Positions 1-9,106 of a stretch of 64,000 nucleotides of DNA are shown in pieces. The stretch covers positions 62,001 to 126,000 of the forward strand of contig CAYZSO010000005.1 of assembly GCA_964479695.1 (NCBI GenBank), written 5' to 3'. The DNA is from JAAYZH01 sp964479695. GTDB taxonomy: Bacteria > Bacillota > Clostridia > Saccharofermentanales > Fastidiosipilaceae. A program made the position numbers and the translations under genes. Each line of letters starts with the position of its first letter. Positions within the stretch are counted from its first letter, which is position 1. Below the pieces are notes generated by a model, which made no database searches, was not told the DNA's origin, and saw only the letters and a list, made by a program, of their open reading frames with translations.

Positions 1-447
1 CAATATGTTCAGACTGTCTGTTCTGACACAGATTGAAGGAAATCTTCCCGTTACTTGCTATGCATCAGTAAATATTTTTCGAATTTGCCTGGGATCCGGA
101 AACTTGCGACATCAAAAGAGCCTTTACTTCATTGTGAGAAGACTTTTTCTACGTAAGCAATGGCCATACCAGTCAATATTTTCGGAAATATCAGTATTCA
201 TTCATTAATTCTTATCTGCAGGTCAGAAAACATTCAGTTGATAGAATAACTGGAGGGAGGGCACCGCTTAACAAACGATGCCTTGTCGCAAGTTTCTCGA
301 TCTGGACCAACTTGGAAATGACATGACAACTACTCTAAGCTAGGGAGAACAAATCAAGGAAGAATACGCCGCCAATACCGCTCCGCCCACAAAACGCACT
401 ACAAACGCACTACATATGTTTAAAAATAAACTTATGTAGTCGCAATA
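1..447. repeat. Left arm of long inverted repeat
   Basis: The first ~447 bases reappear as reverse complement at about 5439-5885 with only scattered mismatches (for example CTATGCATCA here against CTTTGCACCA there). The arm may continue beyond the window edge. A hairpin (CTACATATGTTTA pairing with TAAACTTATGTAG) sits at 410-439. Short open frames in the arm lack start signals and resemble no protein I know, so I treat it as non-coding. Confidence 0.9.
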
Positions 448-729
448 AGCAGCCTATGTAGTCGCAATACGCAGCCAATACCGCTCCGCTGCTCCATCGG
501 CGTTCCTCCTTTCGTTGGGGTGTCGGAACTTTTCTGTTAGGCAAACGCAGTCTGCTTGGCCTATAATTGGCCTATAATAAGTACCAGATTTTGAGAACTG
601 GAATGTTCACCAATGAATGTTCACCAATGAATGTTCGCCAATGAGTGTTTGTGGATCGACGCCCACAACGATTTGCCGGGCGAGATTCAGAGTGAAGAAA
701 AGATTCAGAGTGAAGGAAAGAGGCAAGTT
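448..729. other. Intergenic leader of ampS with short direct repeats
   Basis: No gene is seen. The stretch holds partial repeats of the arm end (GTAGTCGCAATA, CCAATACCGCTCCGC), a duplicated CCTATAAT-like word near 559-580 that could contain a -10 box, three copies of a 15-base unit (AATGTTCACCAATG type) near 602-645, and a duplicated GATTCAGAGTGAAG just before the ribosome binding site of the aminopeptidase. Confidence 0.5.
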
Positions 730-1962
730 ATGCAAAAAGAAATGATTGATAAATATGTCAGGCTGATTGTCAGAGCCGGAGTGAATGTGCAAGAGGGGCA
801 GGGAGTCGTTATAAGGATAAGCCCGGAGTTGGCGGCTTTGGCCAGAATGTTGGTGGAGGAATCCTATGAAGCGGGAGCGTCCTGGGTTCGCGTGGACTGG
901 AATGACCAGGAAGTAACGAAATTGGACTACCGCTACCAGTCGACGGAGCAGCTTGGCGAAGTGAAGAAATGGGTGGAGGAGAGGCTGAAATATTCGGCTG
1001 AGGAGCTGCCTTGCCAGATTTACATCACCTCGGATGATCCGGATGGGCTGCGTGAGATTGATCCCGCGAAAATCAGCGAGGTCAGGCAGCTGCAGTATCC
1101 GATTCTGAAACCCTACAATGATGCGATGGATAACAAGTATCAGTGGGTGATTGCGGGCGCGCCGTCCGTGGCTTGGGCGAAGAAGGTTTTCCCGGATCTG
1201 GGTGAAGAGGAGGCAGTGGAGGCGCTCTGGCAGGCGATTCTGGATACCTCGCGTGTGCTGCCGGATGAGGATCCTTTGGAGACTTGGGCGAAACATAATG
1301 CGAATTTCCGCAAACATATGGACTGGCTTAATGGACATAAGTTCAGCCGAATCCACTACAAAGCCGCCAACGGCACCGATTTTCACGTTGGCCTGCTCCC
1401 CAATGTATGTTGGGAAGGTGGCGGTGAGTATGCGCTGGGCAGTGGCATTTATTTCCAGCCGAATATTCCGACGGAGGAAGTGTTCACGTCGCCGCGTAAA
1501 GGGGATGTGGAGGGCCGCGTTGTGGCGAGTAAGCCTCTGTCCTACCAAGGCCAGCTGATTGACGATTTCTGGATTGAGTTTGAAGGCGGCCGGGCTGTCC
1601 GTTGGGGTGCGAAACAAAACGAAGCGCTTCTCGGCAAAATGCTGGGCATGGATGAGGGAGCCTCGATGCTGGGTGAGCTGGCGCTTGTGCCTTACGACTC
1701 CCCGATTAACCAAAAGGGTTATCTTTTCTGGAACACGCTTTATGATGAGAATGCTTCTTGCCACATGGCGGTGGGCCGCGGGTTCACGAATTTGGTGGAG
1801 AATTACGGGGATTACACACGTGAGGAGCTCCTGGCCATGGGCATCAATGAATCGATGATCCACACGGATTTCATGATTGGCACCGCGGATCTGGCGATTG
1901 ATGGCGAGACGGCGGAGGGTGAAAGGATCGCGATTTTCCGGAACGGGACGTGGGCGTTTTAA
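730..1962 (+). CDS. ampS: M29 family aminopeptidase (AmpS/AmpT type)
   Basis: A 410-residue metal-dependent aminopeptidase that removes N-terminal residues from peptides, presumably in the cytoplasm since there is no signal peptide. The start is set at ATG 730, preceded by an AGGAAAGAGG binding site; the frame is open further upstream but through direct repeats. The expected metal ligands of family M29 are all visible and in register with thermophilic AmpT: Glu250 (TEEVFTSP), Glu316 (LGELALVP), His345 (ENASCHMAVG), His378 and Asp380 (IHTDFMIGT). Length is typical of the family. The gene lies first inside the inverted repeat, 66 bp ahead of the AEC permease, and is possibly cotranscribed with it. 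Confidence 0.93.
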   Translation: MQKEMIDKYVRLIVRAGVNVQEGQGVVIRISPELAALARMLVEESYEAGASWVRVDWNDQEVTKLDYRYQSTEQLGEVKKWVEERLKYSAEELPCQIYITSDDPDGLREIDPAKISEVRQLQYPILKPYNDAMDNKYQWVIAGAPSVAWAKKVFPDLGEEEAVEALWQAILDTSRVLPDEDPLETWAKHNANFRKHMDWLNGHKFSRIHYKAANGTDFHVGLLPNVCWEGGGEYALGSGIYFQPNIPTEEVFTSPRKGDVEGRVVASKPLSYQGQLIDDFWIEFEGGRAVRWGAKQNEALLGKMLGMDEGASMLGELALVPYDSPINQKGYLFWNTLYDENASCHMAVGRGFTNLVENYGDYTREELLAMGINESMIHTDFMIGTADLAIDGETAEGERIAIFRNGTWAF

Positions 1963-2028
1963 GGGGAGGTTGGTGGCGGTAGCGACACCGCTTCAATTTG
2001 TAAACTGTTTGGGGGAAAGTTTTTCTGC

Positions 2029-2967
2029 ATGGATAATTTGAAATTATCGTTTACGACCATTTTTCCTTTGGTCTCATACTTGATTGTGGGCTATTTTGTC
2101 AGGCGATCGAATATCGTGGACGAACGAGCCCGCAAGCAGGTCAACAACTTGATTTTCAGGCTCTTTTTGCCACTCAGCCTCTTCATCAATGTGTACAGTT
2201 CGAAGCCCGGCGACCAAAGCCTTGGGCCGGTGATTCTTTATGCGGTCGGCATCATTCTGCTTGTTTATGCAATCAGTTGGTTCATCTATGCGCGGGTTTT
2301 GAAGAAGCGCAGCGAGGTGGCCGTCTTGGTGCAGAACGCGATTCGCAGCAATTTTATTTTGTTCGGTCTGCCGCTCAGCACGTCGCTCCTCAATGGGGAA
2401 GGCACCGGAATTACGGGAATTTTGATCGCCGTGATGGTGCCGCTGTTCAATGTTTTGGCCGTGATCGTCCTCCAATATTACTCCGATGAGGAGACGTCTT
2501 GGGCTGGTTTGGCCAAAGGCATCGCCACCAACCCATATGTGCTGGCAGCGCTTTTGGCTTTTGCATTCAAATTTCTCCGCATTGAAATTCCTGATTTCAT
2601 TTTTCAACCGATGACCGGGATGGCGAATATTTCGACGCCGCTGGCGATGATTATTCTTGGTGCGGATTTCAATTTCCAGCGCAGCGGCATGTATGCGAAG
2701 CAGCTTGTTTCCGGTGTTGTGGCCCGCCTCATTCTGGTGCCGCTCGTCGGGCTTGGAGGTGCTGTCCTACTTGGTTTCCGGGGTGAAACGCTGATTGCCT
2801 ACCTGGCTCTTTTTGCCGGCCCTGTTGCCGTTTCTTCTTATTCAATGGCGGATCAAATGGGGGATTCCGGTGAGCTCGCTGGCCAGCTCTTGGTGTACAC
2901 TACAGCTTTTTGCGGCTTGACCTTGTTCGTCTGGATCTTCTTGCTGAAGCAAATGGCTTGGATTTAA
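2029..2967 (+). CDS. AEC (auxin efflux carrier) family permease
   Basis: A 312-residue integral membrane protein with about ten hydrophobic segments in two halves, typical of the AEC/BART transporters that move organic acids such as malate in bacteria. N-terminal TTIFPLVSYLIVGYFVRR and the NISTPLAMIILGADF segment after the central loop are family-like. The start ATG 2029 follows a GGGGGAAAG site. The substrate cannot be read from the sequence. One exact TTTGGCCAAA palindrome lies inside the gene (2508-2517). A likely bidirectional terminator follows at 3051-3092. Confidence 0.88.
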   Translation: MDNLKLSFTTIFPLVSYLIVGYFVRRSNIVDERARKQVNNLIFRLFLPLSLFINVYSSKPGDQSLGPVILYAVGIILLVYAISWFIYARVLKKRSEVAVLVQNAIRSNFILFGLPLSTSLLNGEGTGITGILIAVMVPLFNVLAVIVLQYYSDEETSWAGLAKGIATNPYVLAALLAFAFKFLRIEIPDFIFQPMTGMANISTPLAMIILGADFNFQRSGMYAKQLVSGVVARLILVPLVGLGGAVLLGFRGETLIAYLALFAGPVAVSSYSMADQMGDSGELAGQLLVYTTAFCGLTLFVWIFLLKQMAWI

Positions 2968-3050
2968 GCTCCTTTGGTTTAGACCTCTTCCGCTTGCCCT
3001 CTCACATTACTTGCGCTTGTGCTCATTGTACTGATCACAATGATCGCACG

Positions 3051-3092
3051 AAAAAAGCACCACAATCCCTTGCGGGGACTGCGGTGCTTTCT
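3051..3092. terminator. Bidirectional intrinsic terminator
   Basis: AAAAAAGCACC (3051-3061) pairs with GGTGCTTTCT (3083-3092), with a further CCC/GGG inner pairing; A-run on one side and T-rich tail on the other suit convergent genes (the permease and the zinc-ribbon protein). The stem end is duplicated just downstream (ACTGCGGTGCTTTCT twice). Confidence 0.7.
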
Positions 3093-3178
3093 ACTGCGGT
3101 GCTTTCTATTGTGGGCTGCTATTTGTGGTTGAGGTGGTTGAGGTGCTTGGGGGCGGCTTTGGCCAAAGCAACAAGCAG

Positions 3179-5293
3179 CTACTTCGCCACATACCCCAAC
3201 TGCGGGCCTTGACTATCCGTGTACAGTGCGAGGTAGAAATCGCGATTCCCAATCTCGAAAGCCAGATATTCCTCGCCTGCGGGCATGACGACCTTAAGCT
3301 CCGTGGCCAGATCAGGCTGCCAGTAGAAAGTCGTGCCGTCCGGGGTAGCGCTGGTGGCTGTGAATGCGGCAAAACTCTGCTGAATGGTCTTCAGCTGCTG
3401 GGTGAGCGCGGGGTCGGGGCTTTGGGGGGCCATGGTGTGTTTCGAAATGATCTGGAAGGTGCTCCCGGACTGGGCAACCGTGAACTCGACGTAAGGAACC
3501 TGTGTCTTGATCTGATTCTGATCGAGGAAATAAATACCATCCGGCGAGTTACTGATATTGTTGAGCGAATTGGCCACGGCGTCCGGCTGGTCAATTACGA
3601 TACCGATCAACGTGCCCCTACCCTGGGCATCATAGACGGTGACTTGGCGATAGCGGTGGTCTTTCATCCCTTGCACGATGTTCAGTTCGTACCGCGGCAT
3701 AATGTAGCGGATTGAGTACGTCCCATCAGGGTTTTGGATCGTCTGATAGCGCAGGAAAGCGTCGATTTCGCTCATGTTCTGGCTTTCGCCTGCGGGTGAC
3801 ACCCCTGCCGGAATCTCAAAGACACCATTCGCATAGTCGTAGGGGGCGATGCGGTAGTTTTGGTTCGGGTTCAGCGTGATTGCCGGGTTCAAATTCATCT
3901 GCATGTAGCGCTCGATCTGCGACAATTCCACTCTCGGAGTATCGAATGGGTTCGAGGAGCCGTTTGGATTGATGCTGGCCAAAGCCCCCCCCATGAAGTA
4001 TGTAACGAGGTCTTGACTTGACAGGTCCGTGATCCTGTTGAAGTCCGGCAGAATGAGCGGCTGCAGAAGCGTGCCGGAATCACCGTCCGGCAGAGTCAAC
4101 AAGTTCTCAAAATAGGTGGACAAGTACTGGTTTAAGCTCATGGCGATTGGCTCTTCCGGCGGGAGAATCGTTCCGCTCGGCGGGATGGTGCCGGGTGTAG
4201 TTGTGGTGGTTGTTGTGTCGGAGGTGCCGCCGCCTGATGTACCGCCGCCGGAAGTGCCGCCGCCGGTTTCGGAGCCTATGGGTGTGCCTGTCGGTGTGTC
4301 TGTCGGTGGACTCGTTTCGCCGCCGCCTGAGGTGTCTGATGGCGGTGCCACTAAGGAAGCATCCTGTGTCGTAGTCGTCGTTGGTTCAGTTGTAGTCGTA
4401 GTCGTTGGTGCTTCGGTTGTGGTGGTTGTCGGAGCTTCCGTGGTTGTGGTTGCTTCCGTCGTCGTGGTTGTGGTTGGTGCTTCCGTTGTTGTCGTAGGTG
4501 GTGTGGTTGTCGTGGTAGTTGTCGGGGCTTCGGTCGTCGGAGTCGGTGTTGGATCTACAGGCACATAAATGTAGGAAGGCATGGAACCATATTGATCCGT
4601 TGTGTAATTAGGTATTGTCATGCCGGACATAGAAGGCATGGTTTCTTGCGTGCCAATACTATATGAAGGTCGGCTGGTGGTCATATCAGAGGTCGTGGTG
4701 TTATTGGTATTGACATCACGCGAGCCAATCCAATTGAACAGAACCCAGAGCAAAATCACCGCCAAAACAACCCCCAACCCAATAAGGATCCAGAGCACGA
4801 TACGTTTGCGGCGCTCTTCCGGATCTTCCGGAGGAAGGCCGCCATCAGTGTAATCCCCTCCGTTCCCATCATTGACTTGGCGGAAGGTAGAGCCGGTATA
4901 GCCCGTATCTCCTGCACTTGGATTGGCTGGGTCGGTGCTTGGCTCACTTGGTGAGTCATGCCTTGCATCATAGGCAACGCCATTGAAGCCGGCATCCGGG
5001 GCAAAAGAATTCTCACTGTTAATCGGTTTATAGTAACTAGGATGATCCATGGAAATATCAGGAACGGCAGAATTAGCACCTGCTACTCCGCCGGCTTCCG
5101 CGGCATCGGCAGCGCCAGCTGCGCCTGATGCGCCAGCTGCACCAGCTGCAAAAGCAGCACCGGCAGTACCTACATCATCAGGGTTTCCGGTAAGACCGGT
5201 ATCTTCAACATCGCTCCAGTCCAGCGGCGTGCCGCAGTTTCGGCACTTTGCGTCTCCTCTTTCAACAGGAGCGCTGCAAACAGGACAGTACAT
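3179..5293 (-). CDS. Zinc-ribbon membrane protein with Thr-rich extracellular stalk
   Basis: A 704-residue protein of unknown function. Residues 1-20 form a zinc ribbon with two CxxC pairs (YCPVCSAP and KCRNCGTP). An Ala/Gly-rich stretch follows (about 37-70), then one membrane helix around residues 165-190 (VLWILIGLGVVLAVILLWV), a mucin-like Thr/Pro/Glu stalk (about 245-350) and a C-terminal domain of roughly 300 residues that I do not recognise. The cytoplasmic ribbon, single helix and outside domain resemble general zinc-ribbon membrane proteins of Bacillota. ATG 5293 is preceded by GGAGG; an in-frame TTG slightly upstream overlaps that site. It is transcribed towards the permease. The stalk is the same in style as that of the LysM protein at 14861. 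A surface or sensory role is only inference. Confidence 0.8.
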   Translation of the reverse strand: MYCPVCSAPVERGDAKCRNCGTPLDWSDVEDTGLTGNPDDVGTAGAAFAAGAAGASGAAGAADAAEAGGVAGANSAVPDISMDHPSYYKPINSENSFAPDAGFNGVAYDARHDSPSEPSTDPANPSAGDTGYTGSTFRQVNDGNGGDYTDGGLPPEDPEERRKRIVLWILIGLGVVLAVILLWVLFNWIGSRDVNTNNTTTSDMTTSRPSYSIGTQETMPSMSGMTIPNYTTDQYGSMPSYIYVPVDPTPTPTTEAPTTTTTTTPPTTTTEAPTTTTTTEATTTTEAPTTTTTEAPTTTTTTEPTTTTTQDASLVAPPSDTSGGGETSPPTDTPTGTPIGSETGGGTSGGGTSGGGTSDTTTTTTTPGTIPPSGTILPPEEPIAMSLNQYLSTYFENLLTLPDGDSGTLLQPLILPDFNRITDLSSQDLVTYFMGGALASINPNGSSNPFDTPRVELSQIERYMQMNLNPAITLNPNQNYRIAPYDYANGVFEIPAGVSPAGESQNMSEIDAFLRYQTIQNPDGTYSIRYIMPRYELNIVQGMKDHRYRQVTVYDAQGRGTLIGIVIDQPDAVANSLNNISNSPDGIYFLDQNQIKTQVPYVEFTVAQSGSTFQIISKHTMAPQSPDPALTQQLKTIQQSFAAFTATSATPDGTTFYWQPDLATELKVVMPAGEEYLAFEIGNRDFYLALYTDSQGPQLGYVAK

Positions 5294-5438
5294 TGTGTGT
5301 TCCTCCAATAGGAAATAATCGTCAGTATTATATCACGGCGGTTCAAAAGCAAGCAAAAAAGCGGCATTTACCGCGTCTTTAGGCTCTTCAGCAGTACTTT
5401 AGCAGATCTTGAGTGGATTTTAAGTAGATTTTTCTGCG

Positions 5439-5885
5439 TATTGCGACTACATAAGTTTATTTTTAAACATATGTAGTGGTTTGGGTGTGAGTTTTGTGAG
5501 CGGAGCGGTATTGGCGGCGTATTCTTCCTTGATTTGTTCTCCCTAGCTTAGAGTAGTTGTCATGTCATTTCCAAGTTGGTCCAGATCGAGAAACTTGCGA
5601 CAAGGCATCGTTTGTTAAGCGGTGCCCTCCCTCCAGTTATTCTATCAACTGAATGTTTTCTGACCTGCAGATAAGAATTAATGAATGAATACTGATATTT
5701 CCGAAAATATTGACTGGTATGGCCATTGCTTACGTAGAAAAAGTCTTCTCACAATGAAGTAAAGGCTCTTTTGATGTCGCAAGTTTCCGGATCCCAGCCA
5801 AATTCGAAAAATATTTACTGGTGCAAAGCAAGTAGCGGGAAGATTTCCTTCAATCTGTGTCAGAACGGACAGTCTGAACATATTG
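5439..5885. repeat. Right arm of long inverted repeat
   Basis: Reverse complement of bases 1-447, about 95% identical by eye, including the hairpin (here 5448-5477). Together with the left arm it brackets the aminopeptidase, permease and zinc-ribbon genes. No transposase is present between the arms, and I could not assign the arms to a known insertion sequence. Confidence 0.9.
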
Positions 5886-5956
5886 GAGAAAAATAACAGC
5901 AAATCATGTTGCGTTAAATAGATGATATACATTGTTTTTAAGCTTATCTCCTGACT

Positions 5957-6240
5957 GAACTCTGAAATGAACACAAACTCTCTTATCCATTGAGATTATT
6001 GTCGCCGCTGTAGCGATAAGTGGAAGGATGCGTTCATTCTATTGACTCATCCGCTGAATGAACTCTGAAAAAGAACGCAAACTCTCTTATCCATTGAGAT
6101 TGATGTCGCCGCTGTAGCGATAAGTGGAAGGATGCGTTCATTCTATTGACTCATCCGCTGAATGAACTCTGAAAAAGAACGCAAACTCTCTTATCCATTG
6201 AGATTGATGTCGCTGCTGTAGTGATAAGTGGAAGGATGCA
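5957..6240. repeat. Tandem repeat, 104-bp unit, about 2.7 copies
   Basis: Units start at about 5957, 6060 and 6164 (GAACTCTGAAA). The first is one base shorter; the last ends after GGAAGGATGCA. Each unit contains CTTATCCATTGAGAT followed by GATAAGTGGAAGGATG, so each can fold into a hairpin. The unit length is not a multiple of three and no protein is encoded. The rest of the 5886-6399 gap shows no gene. Confidence 0.92.
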
Positions 6241-6399
6241 TACCAATGCGGCGTGGAGGCGTCATTAGTCAGAACAATTTTGGAAAACTTTGTAGGTAAG
6301 CGTGGTGGAGGGGGCTGCTTTGAGCAATCACTGTGCTACACTAGCATGTGAACTGCTGTCTGGCTGCTGAATTTGAGGTCGGAGGCACGAAGGGAGAAC

Positions 6400-6960
6400 A
6401 TGATGTTTCCTGCTTGGGATGGTGAACTGCTGCTGATAGTGCAGAAGGTTACACAGAATCCGTTTTTTGATAAATTTTTCGCGTTTTATACGAGTCTTGG
6501 GAATTCTGGTATGTTGTGGATTGCGATTGGCGTGCTTCTTCTGTGTTTCAAGAAAACGCGTTCGACTGGCCTGATGATGCTGATTTCGCTGCTTGTGACG
6601 CATTTGTTTAATACACTGTTTTTAAAGCATATTATAAATCGGCCGAGGCCTTATACGGTGATGCCGGAGGTTCGTTTGCTGATTGCGCCGGATCCGGAGT
6701 CTTCGTTTCCGTCGGGGCATGCGGCGACGGCTTTTGGTAGTGCGATGGTGATTTTTCTGCGCGAGAAGGGGTGGCTTCGCTGGACGGTTCTTGTGCTGGC
6801 TATTCTTATGGCGTTTTCGCGACTATATGTTGGGGTACATTATCCGCTTGATGTTTTGGCAGGAGCGGCGGTGGGGACTTTGGTTGCTGCTTTGACTGTT
6901 TGGGTGGGCGGCAAAGTTGAGACTTCGCTGCAAGCTCGTCGGGCAGCGAACAGAAAATGA
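6400..6960 (+). CDS. PAP2 family membrane phosphatase
   Basis: A 186-residue type-2 phosphatidic acid phosphatase, probably hydrolysing a lipid diphosphate such as undecaprenyl diphosphate at the outer face of the membrane. All three PAP2 signature blocks are present: KHIINRPRPY, then SFPSGHAATA, then SRLYVGVHYPLDV, with about five membrane helices. ATG 6400 is favoured (AGGGAG 5 bases upstream); a second ATG follows directly, and a TTG at 6373 is in frame. The downstream gap carries three copies of GCAGAAATTTTGC (7004-7051) ahead of the tRNA promoter. Confidence 0.9.
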   Translation: MMFPAWDGELLLIVQKVTQNPFFDKFFAFYTSLGNSGMLWIAIGVLLLCFKKTRSTGLMMLISLLVTHLFNTLFLKHIINRPRPYTVMPEVRLLIAPDPESSFPSGHAATAFGSAMVIFLREKGWLRWTVLVLAILMAFSRLYVGVHYPLDVLAGAAVGTLVAALTVWVGGKVETSLQARRAANRK

Positions 6961-7063
6961 GAGCGAATAGGGAATTGGATAAGTTTTACTGCTGAAGTTT
7001 TGGGCAGAAATTTTGCGGCACTCTAGTGCAGAAATTTTGCAGAAATTTTGCGACGCCATGTGA

Positions 7064-7092
7064 TTGCAAAACTGGCCGGGAAACCGTATAAT
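7064..7092 (+). promoter_or_regulatory. Sigma-70 type promoter of tRNA-Gly
   Basis: TTGCAA (7064-7069) and a perfect TATAAT (7087-7092) are separated by 17 bp, ending 18 bp before the tRNA gene. Confidence 0.75.
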
Positions 7093-7110
7093 TCCTTGTA
7101 TTCCTTAGCT

Positions 7111-7184
7111 GCGGGTGTAGTTTAGTGGTAGAACATCAGCTTCCCAAGCTGAATGTGAGGGTTCGATTCCCTTCACCCGCTCCA
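7111..7184 (+). tRNA. tRNA-Gly (CCC)
   Basis: A 74-base cloverleaf: acceptor GCGGGTG pairs with CACCCGC, anticodon stem TCAGC/GCTGA encloses the loop TTCCCAA with anticodon CCC at 7143-7145, and the T arm holds GGTTCGATTCC. CCA is encoded. The next base, 7185, is already the stop codon of the opposing AT-rich gene. Confidence 0.95.
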
Positions 7185-8660
7185 TTATTTCTCTTTCTCA
7201 AAGAATTCTAAATCTTCATCATCTTCTTGAATTTCATCCAGCACGTAATTTTCTGTAGTTGACAGAGATTGATTGAATTCTTCTGCCTCCATATTTGTTA
7301 CGAATTCTGCCGTTGGATCTATTTCATTTACGATTGACTCAAGTTCTTCAATCGAACTGGCAAAAAATTCCTTCCTCATGTTGACCCGATTTACGCGATT
7401 ATTAGATAGCCTCTTATGAAGTTCGGATTCTAATCCAACAGCATCGTGTGAGAAAATTAACGAATGAACATCGAACCTAAATGGCACAGAAGCACTTCCT
7501 AGTTCATTTACTCTATCCATAGGATCAAGTCTGCGAGTCATCCCAATTTTAAAAACATTCTCCCCAAATGAACCTTTATTGCTAATGATATATACAGTAC
7601 CCGCTTTACCATGTTGAAGGCTTGCTATCTCATCTTTCTTAATAACAACTTCAGTCAGTAAACCCTGTAATTCCAAAATACGCTTATTAAGATTTTCGAT
7701 CTCCTCCTGACTTGTAGCTTCCAGAAGTAATCCTTCATTCCGTGCAAGCTCTTGTTGAAACTTTTCTTCTTCAGCTTGAACACGTTTTTTCTCTTGCTCT
7801 AATGCTTTTCGCTCAGCTGCTTCCTGCCGCATTTGTTGTTGGATCTCAAGTCTCTCTCGTTTTTCTTGTTCCTTCTTCACAAAGTAGTTGTATTCAATCT
7901 TGACTGAATTAATAAACAAATACTCTATTTCACCGATGAATTTTCTTAGTGTAGGCGCAATGTTCTGATTTCCGTCCTCGGCTACTTGCAGATAGCGGCG
8001 TGTAACTGTTTGAACTTGTGTTATTGCATCATCGAGCTTGCTGTATTTTAAATTGTAGAGAATATTCTGAAGCTCTGCTCTCAAGGCAATAACCATTAGG
8101 TTATAGATTGATTTATTAGCTTTTGTCGTATATCTAACTTCATATGCAGCAAGGACTTTATCGATTTGTTTATCATTTTCTTTGAATACTTTTCGCAATG
8201 ACTTGACATCCATGTTATGTAGTTTAAGAATTACGGACGGGTACAGTTCATCCAGCTCATTAATGTCCTTCTTAGTCTGATACGATAGTGGTTCGTCTGT
8301 GGAAACAAAGCGTTCGAAAGCAGAATTCATACTCCGAAAGAGTTCATCTGAACGACGAATTCTTCTTTCTTTCGTCAGCGATTTTTTCTTCAGGGTTTCT
8401 AGGTTCGCATTTTCGGCTTCAATATCAATTTTTTTTAAGTTGATTTCATTAGTCAACTCATCGAGTGCATTCTGTAAATTTTGAACATACCCTGATTTCT
8501 CAGATCGGATTTTCTCAACTTCCTCAACTTTTTTTGTGACATCCTCGAACCTTGAAGCTCCAATGTTCGCATATAGTTTTTCGTATTCAGCTATCTTTTC
8601 GTCTTTTTTCTGAATGTCTTCTTTGAATTGCTTTGTCTTGAAAATGTCCCAAAATCCCAT
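7185..8660 (-). CDS. Coiled-coil protein with C-terminal T5orf172 (GIY-YIG-like) domain
   Basis: A 491-residue protein. The first ~340 residues are charged and helical, with coiled coils at about 10-100 and 265-350 and a DUF4041-like central part. Residues about 355-440 match the T5orf172/MUG113 branch of the GIY-YIG fold: VYIISN, FKIGMT, then ESELHKRL and RKEFF. The C-terminus is acidic. Members of this architecture occur in phages and mobile islands; their substrate is unclear. The gene is visibly richer in A+T than its neighbours and sits in an AT-rich patch reaching to about 9046. Its stop codon touches the 3' end of tRNA-Gly, both suggesting acquisition. ATG 8660 follows a GAGGATACT site. 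Confidence 0.85.
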   Translation of the reverse strand: MGFWDIFKTKQFKEDIQKKDEKIAEYEKLYANIGASRFEDVTKKVEEVEKIRSEKSGYVQNLQNALDELTNEINLKKIDIEAENANLETLKKKSLTKERRIRRSDELFRSMNSAFERFVSTDEPLSYQTKKDINELDELYPSVILKLHNMDVKSLRKVFKENDKQIDKVLAAYEVRYTTKANKSIYNLMVIALRAELQNILYNLKYSKLDDAITQVQTVTRRYLQVAEDGNQNIAPTLRKFIGEIEYLFINSVKIEYNYFVKKEQEKRERLEIQQQMRQEAAERKALEQEKKRVQAEEEKFQQELARNEGLLLEATSQEEIENLNKRILELQGLLTEVVIKKDEIASLQHGKAGTVYIISNKGSFGENVFKIGMTRRLDPMDRVNELGSASVPFRFDVHSLIFSHDAVGLESELHKRLSNNRVNRVNMRKEFFASSIEELESIVNEIDPTAEFVTNMEAEEFNQSLSTTENYVLDEIQEDDEDLEFFEKEK

Positions 8661-9046
8661 AGTATCCTCCGCGGGTTATTTACAATACAAGTGAAATATT
8701 TGTCTTGTATAAACTAGTTTGAGCTCATGACAGTATGATTTAAATAATGAAGCTGTACCTATTCATCTGTTAATATGATTTATTTCTAATAATAACATGT
8801 AATACCCATTAAAATTCAACACGAGAGATAAAAATGTTCAACCCAAACTCCGTTTCAGTGGCTTAAATAGTTACTCCATATTTGTAGTTGAAGGTATGTC
8901 CTATAAAAGGGACAGCATAGTAGTAACATAATCTAAGTGCGCTTGGGTTATCATAAGGAAAATGCTGATGTGAGCATATGTTTGTTAGACTTGGTGAAAT
9001 GACTTATTAACAGACTAAAACAACAAATGTTCTGTAAAATATGCTA
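8661..9046. other. AT-rich intergenic region
   Basis: About 390 bp, much richer in A+T than the rest of the window. It would hold the promoter of the minus-strand coiled-coil gene. I see no gene and no copy of the tRNA-Gly 3' end that could mark a second attachment site. Confidence 0.5.
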
Positions 9047-9078
9047 ACCGCAGAACTTTAAATTGAAAGTTCTGCGGT
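9047..9078. repeat. 32-bp palindrome family, copy 1
   Basis: Half-site ACCGCAGAACTTTAAA followed by its near-perfect complement (TTGAAAGTTCTGCGGT). It lies 29 bp before the start of fni and marks the border between AT-rich and GC-rich DNA. Confidence 0.95.
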
Positions 9079-9106
9079 ACTGCATACAGTAGGGAGGGCT
9101 CGCGCC

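Noticed and set aside
5..208. Small open frame shared by both inverted-repeat arms as a possible transposase remnant
   Set aside because: It has no ribosome binding site, no DDE/DEDD-like or zinc motif, and no similarity I can name, so the arms are left as non-coding repeats.
607..1863. Long open frame on the minus strand opposite the aminopeptidase gene
   Set aside because: It is the shadow of a clear M29 gene, is rich in His/Arg/Leu as shadows of GC-rich genes are, and resembles no protein family.
5957..6240. CRISPR array
   Set aside because: The repeats are contiguous 104-bp units without variable spacers. No array with 25-40-bp repeats and unique spacers, and no cas gene, was seen in the window.
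7111..9046. Integrated element with attachment sites at tRNA-Gly
   Set aside because: No repeat of the tRNA 3' end and no integrase was found on the far side of the AT-rich gene, so attachment sites cannot be claimed.
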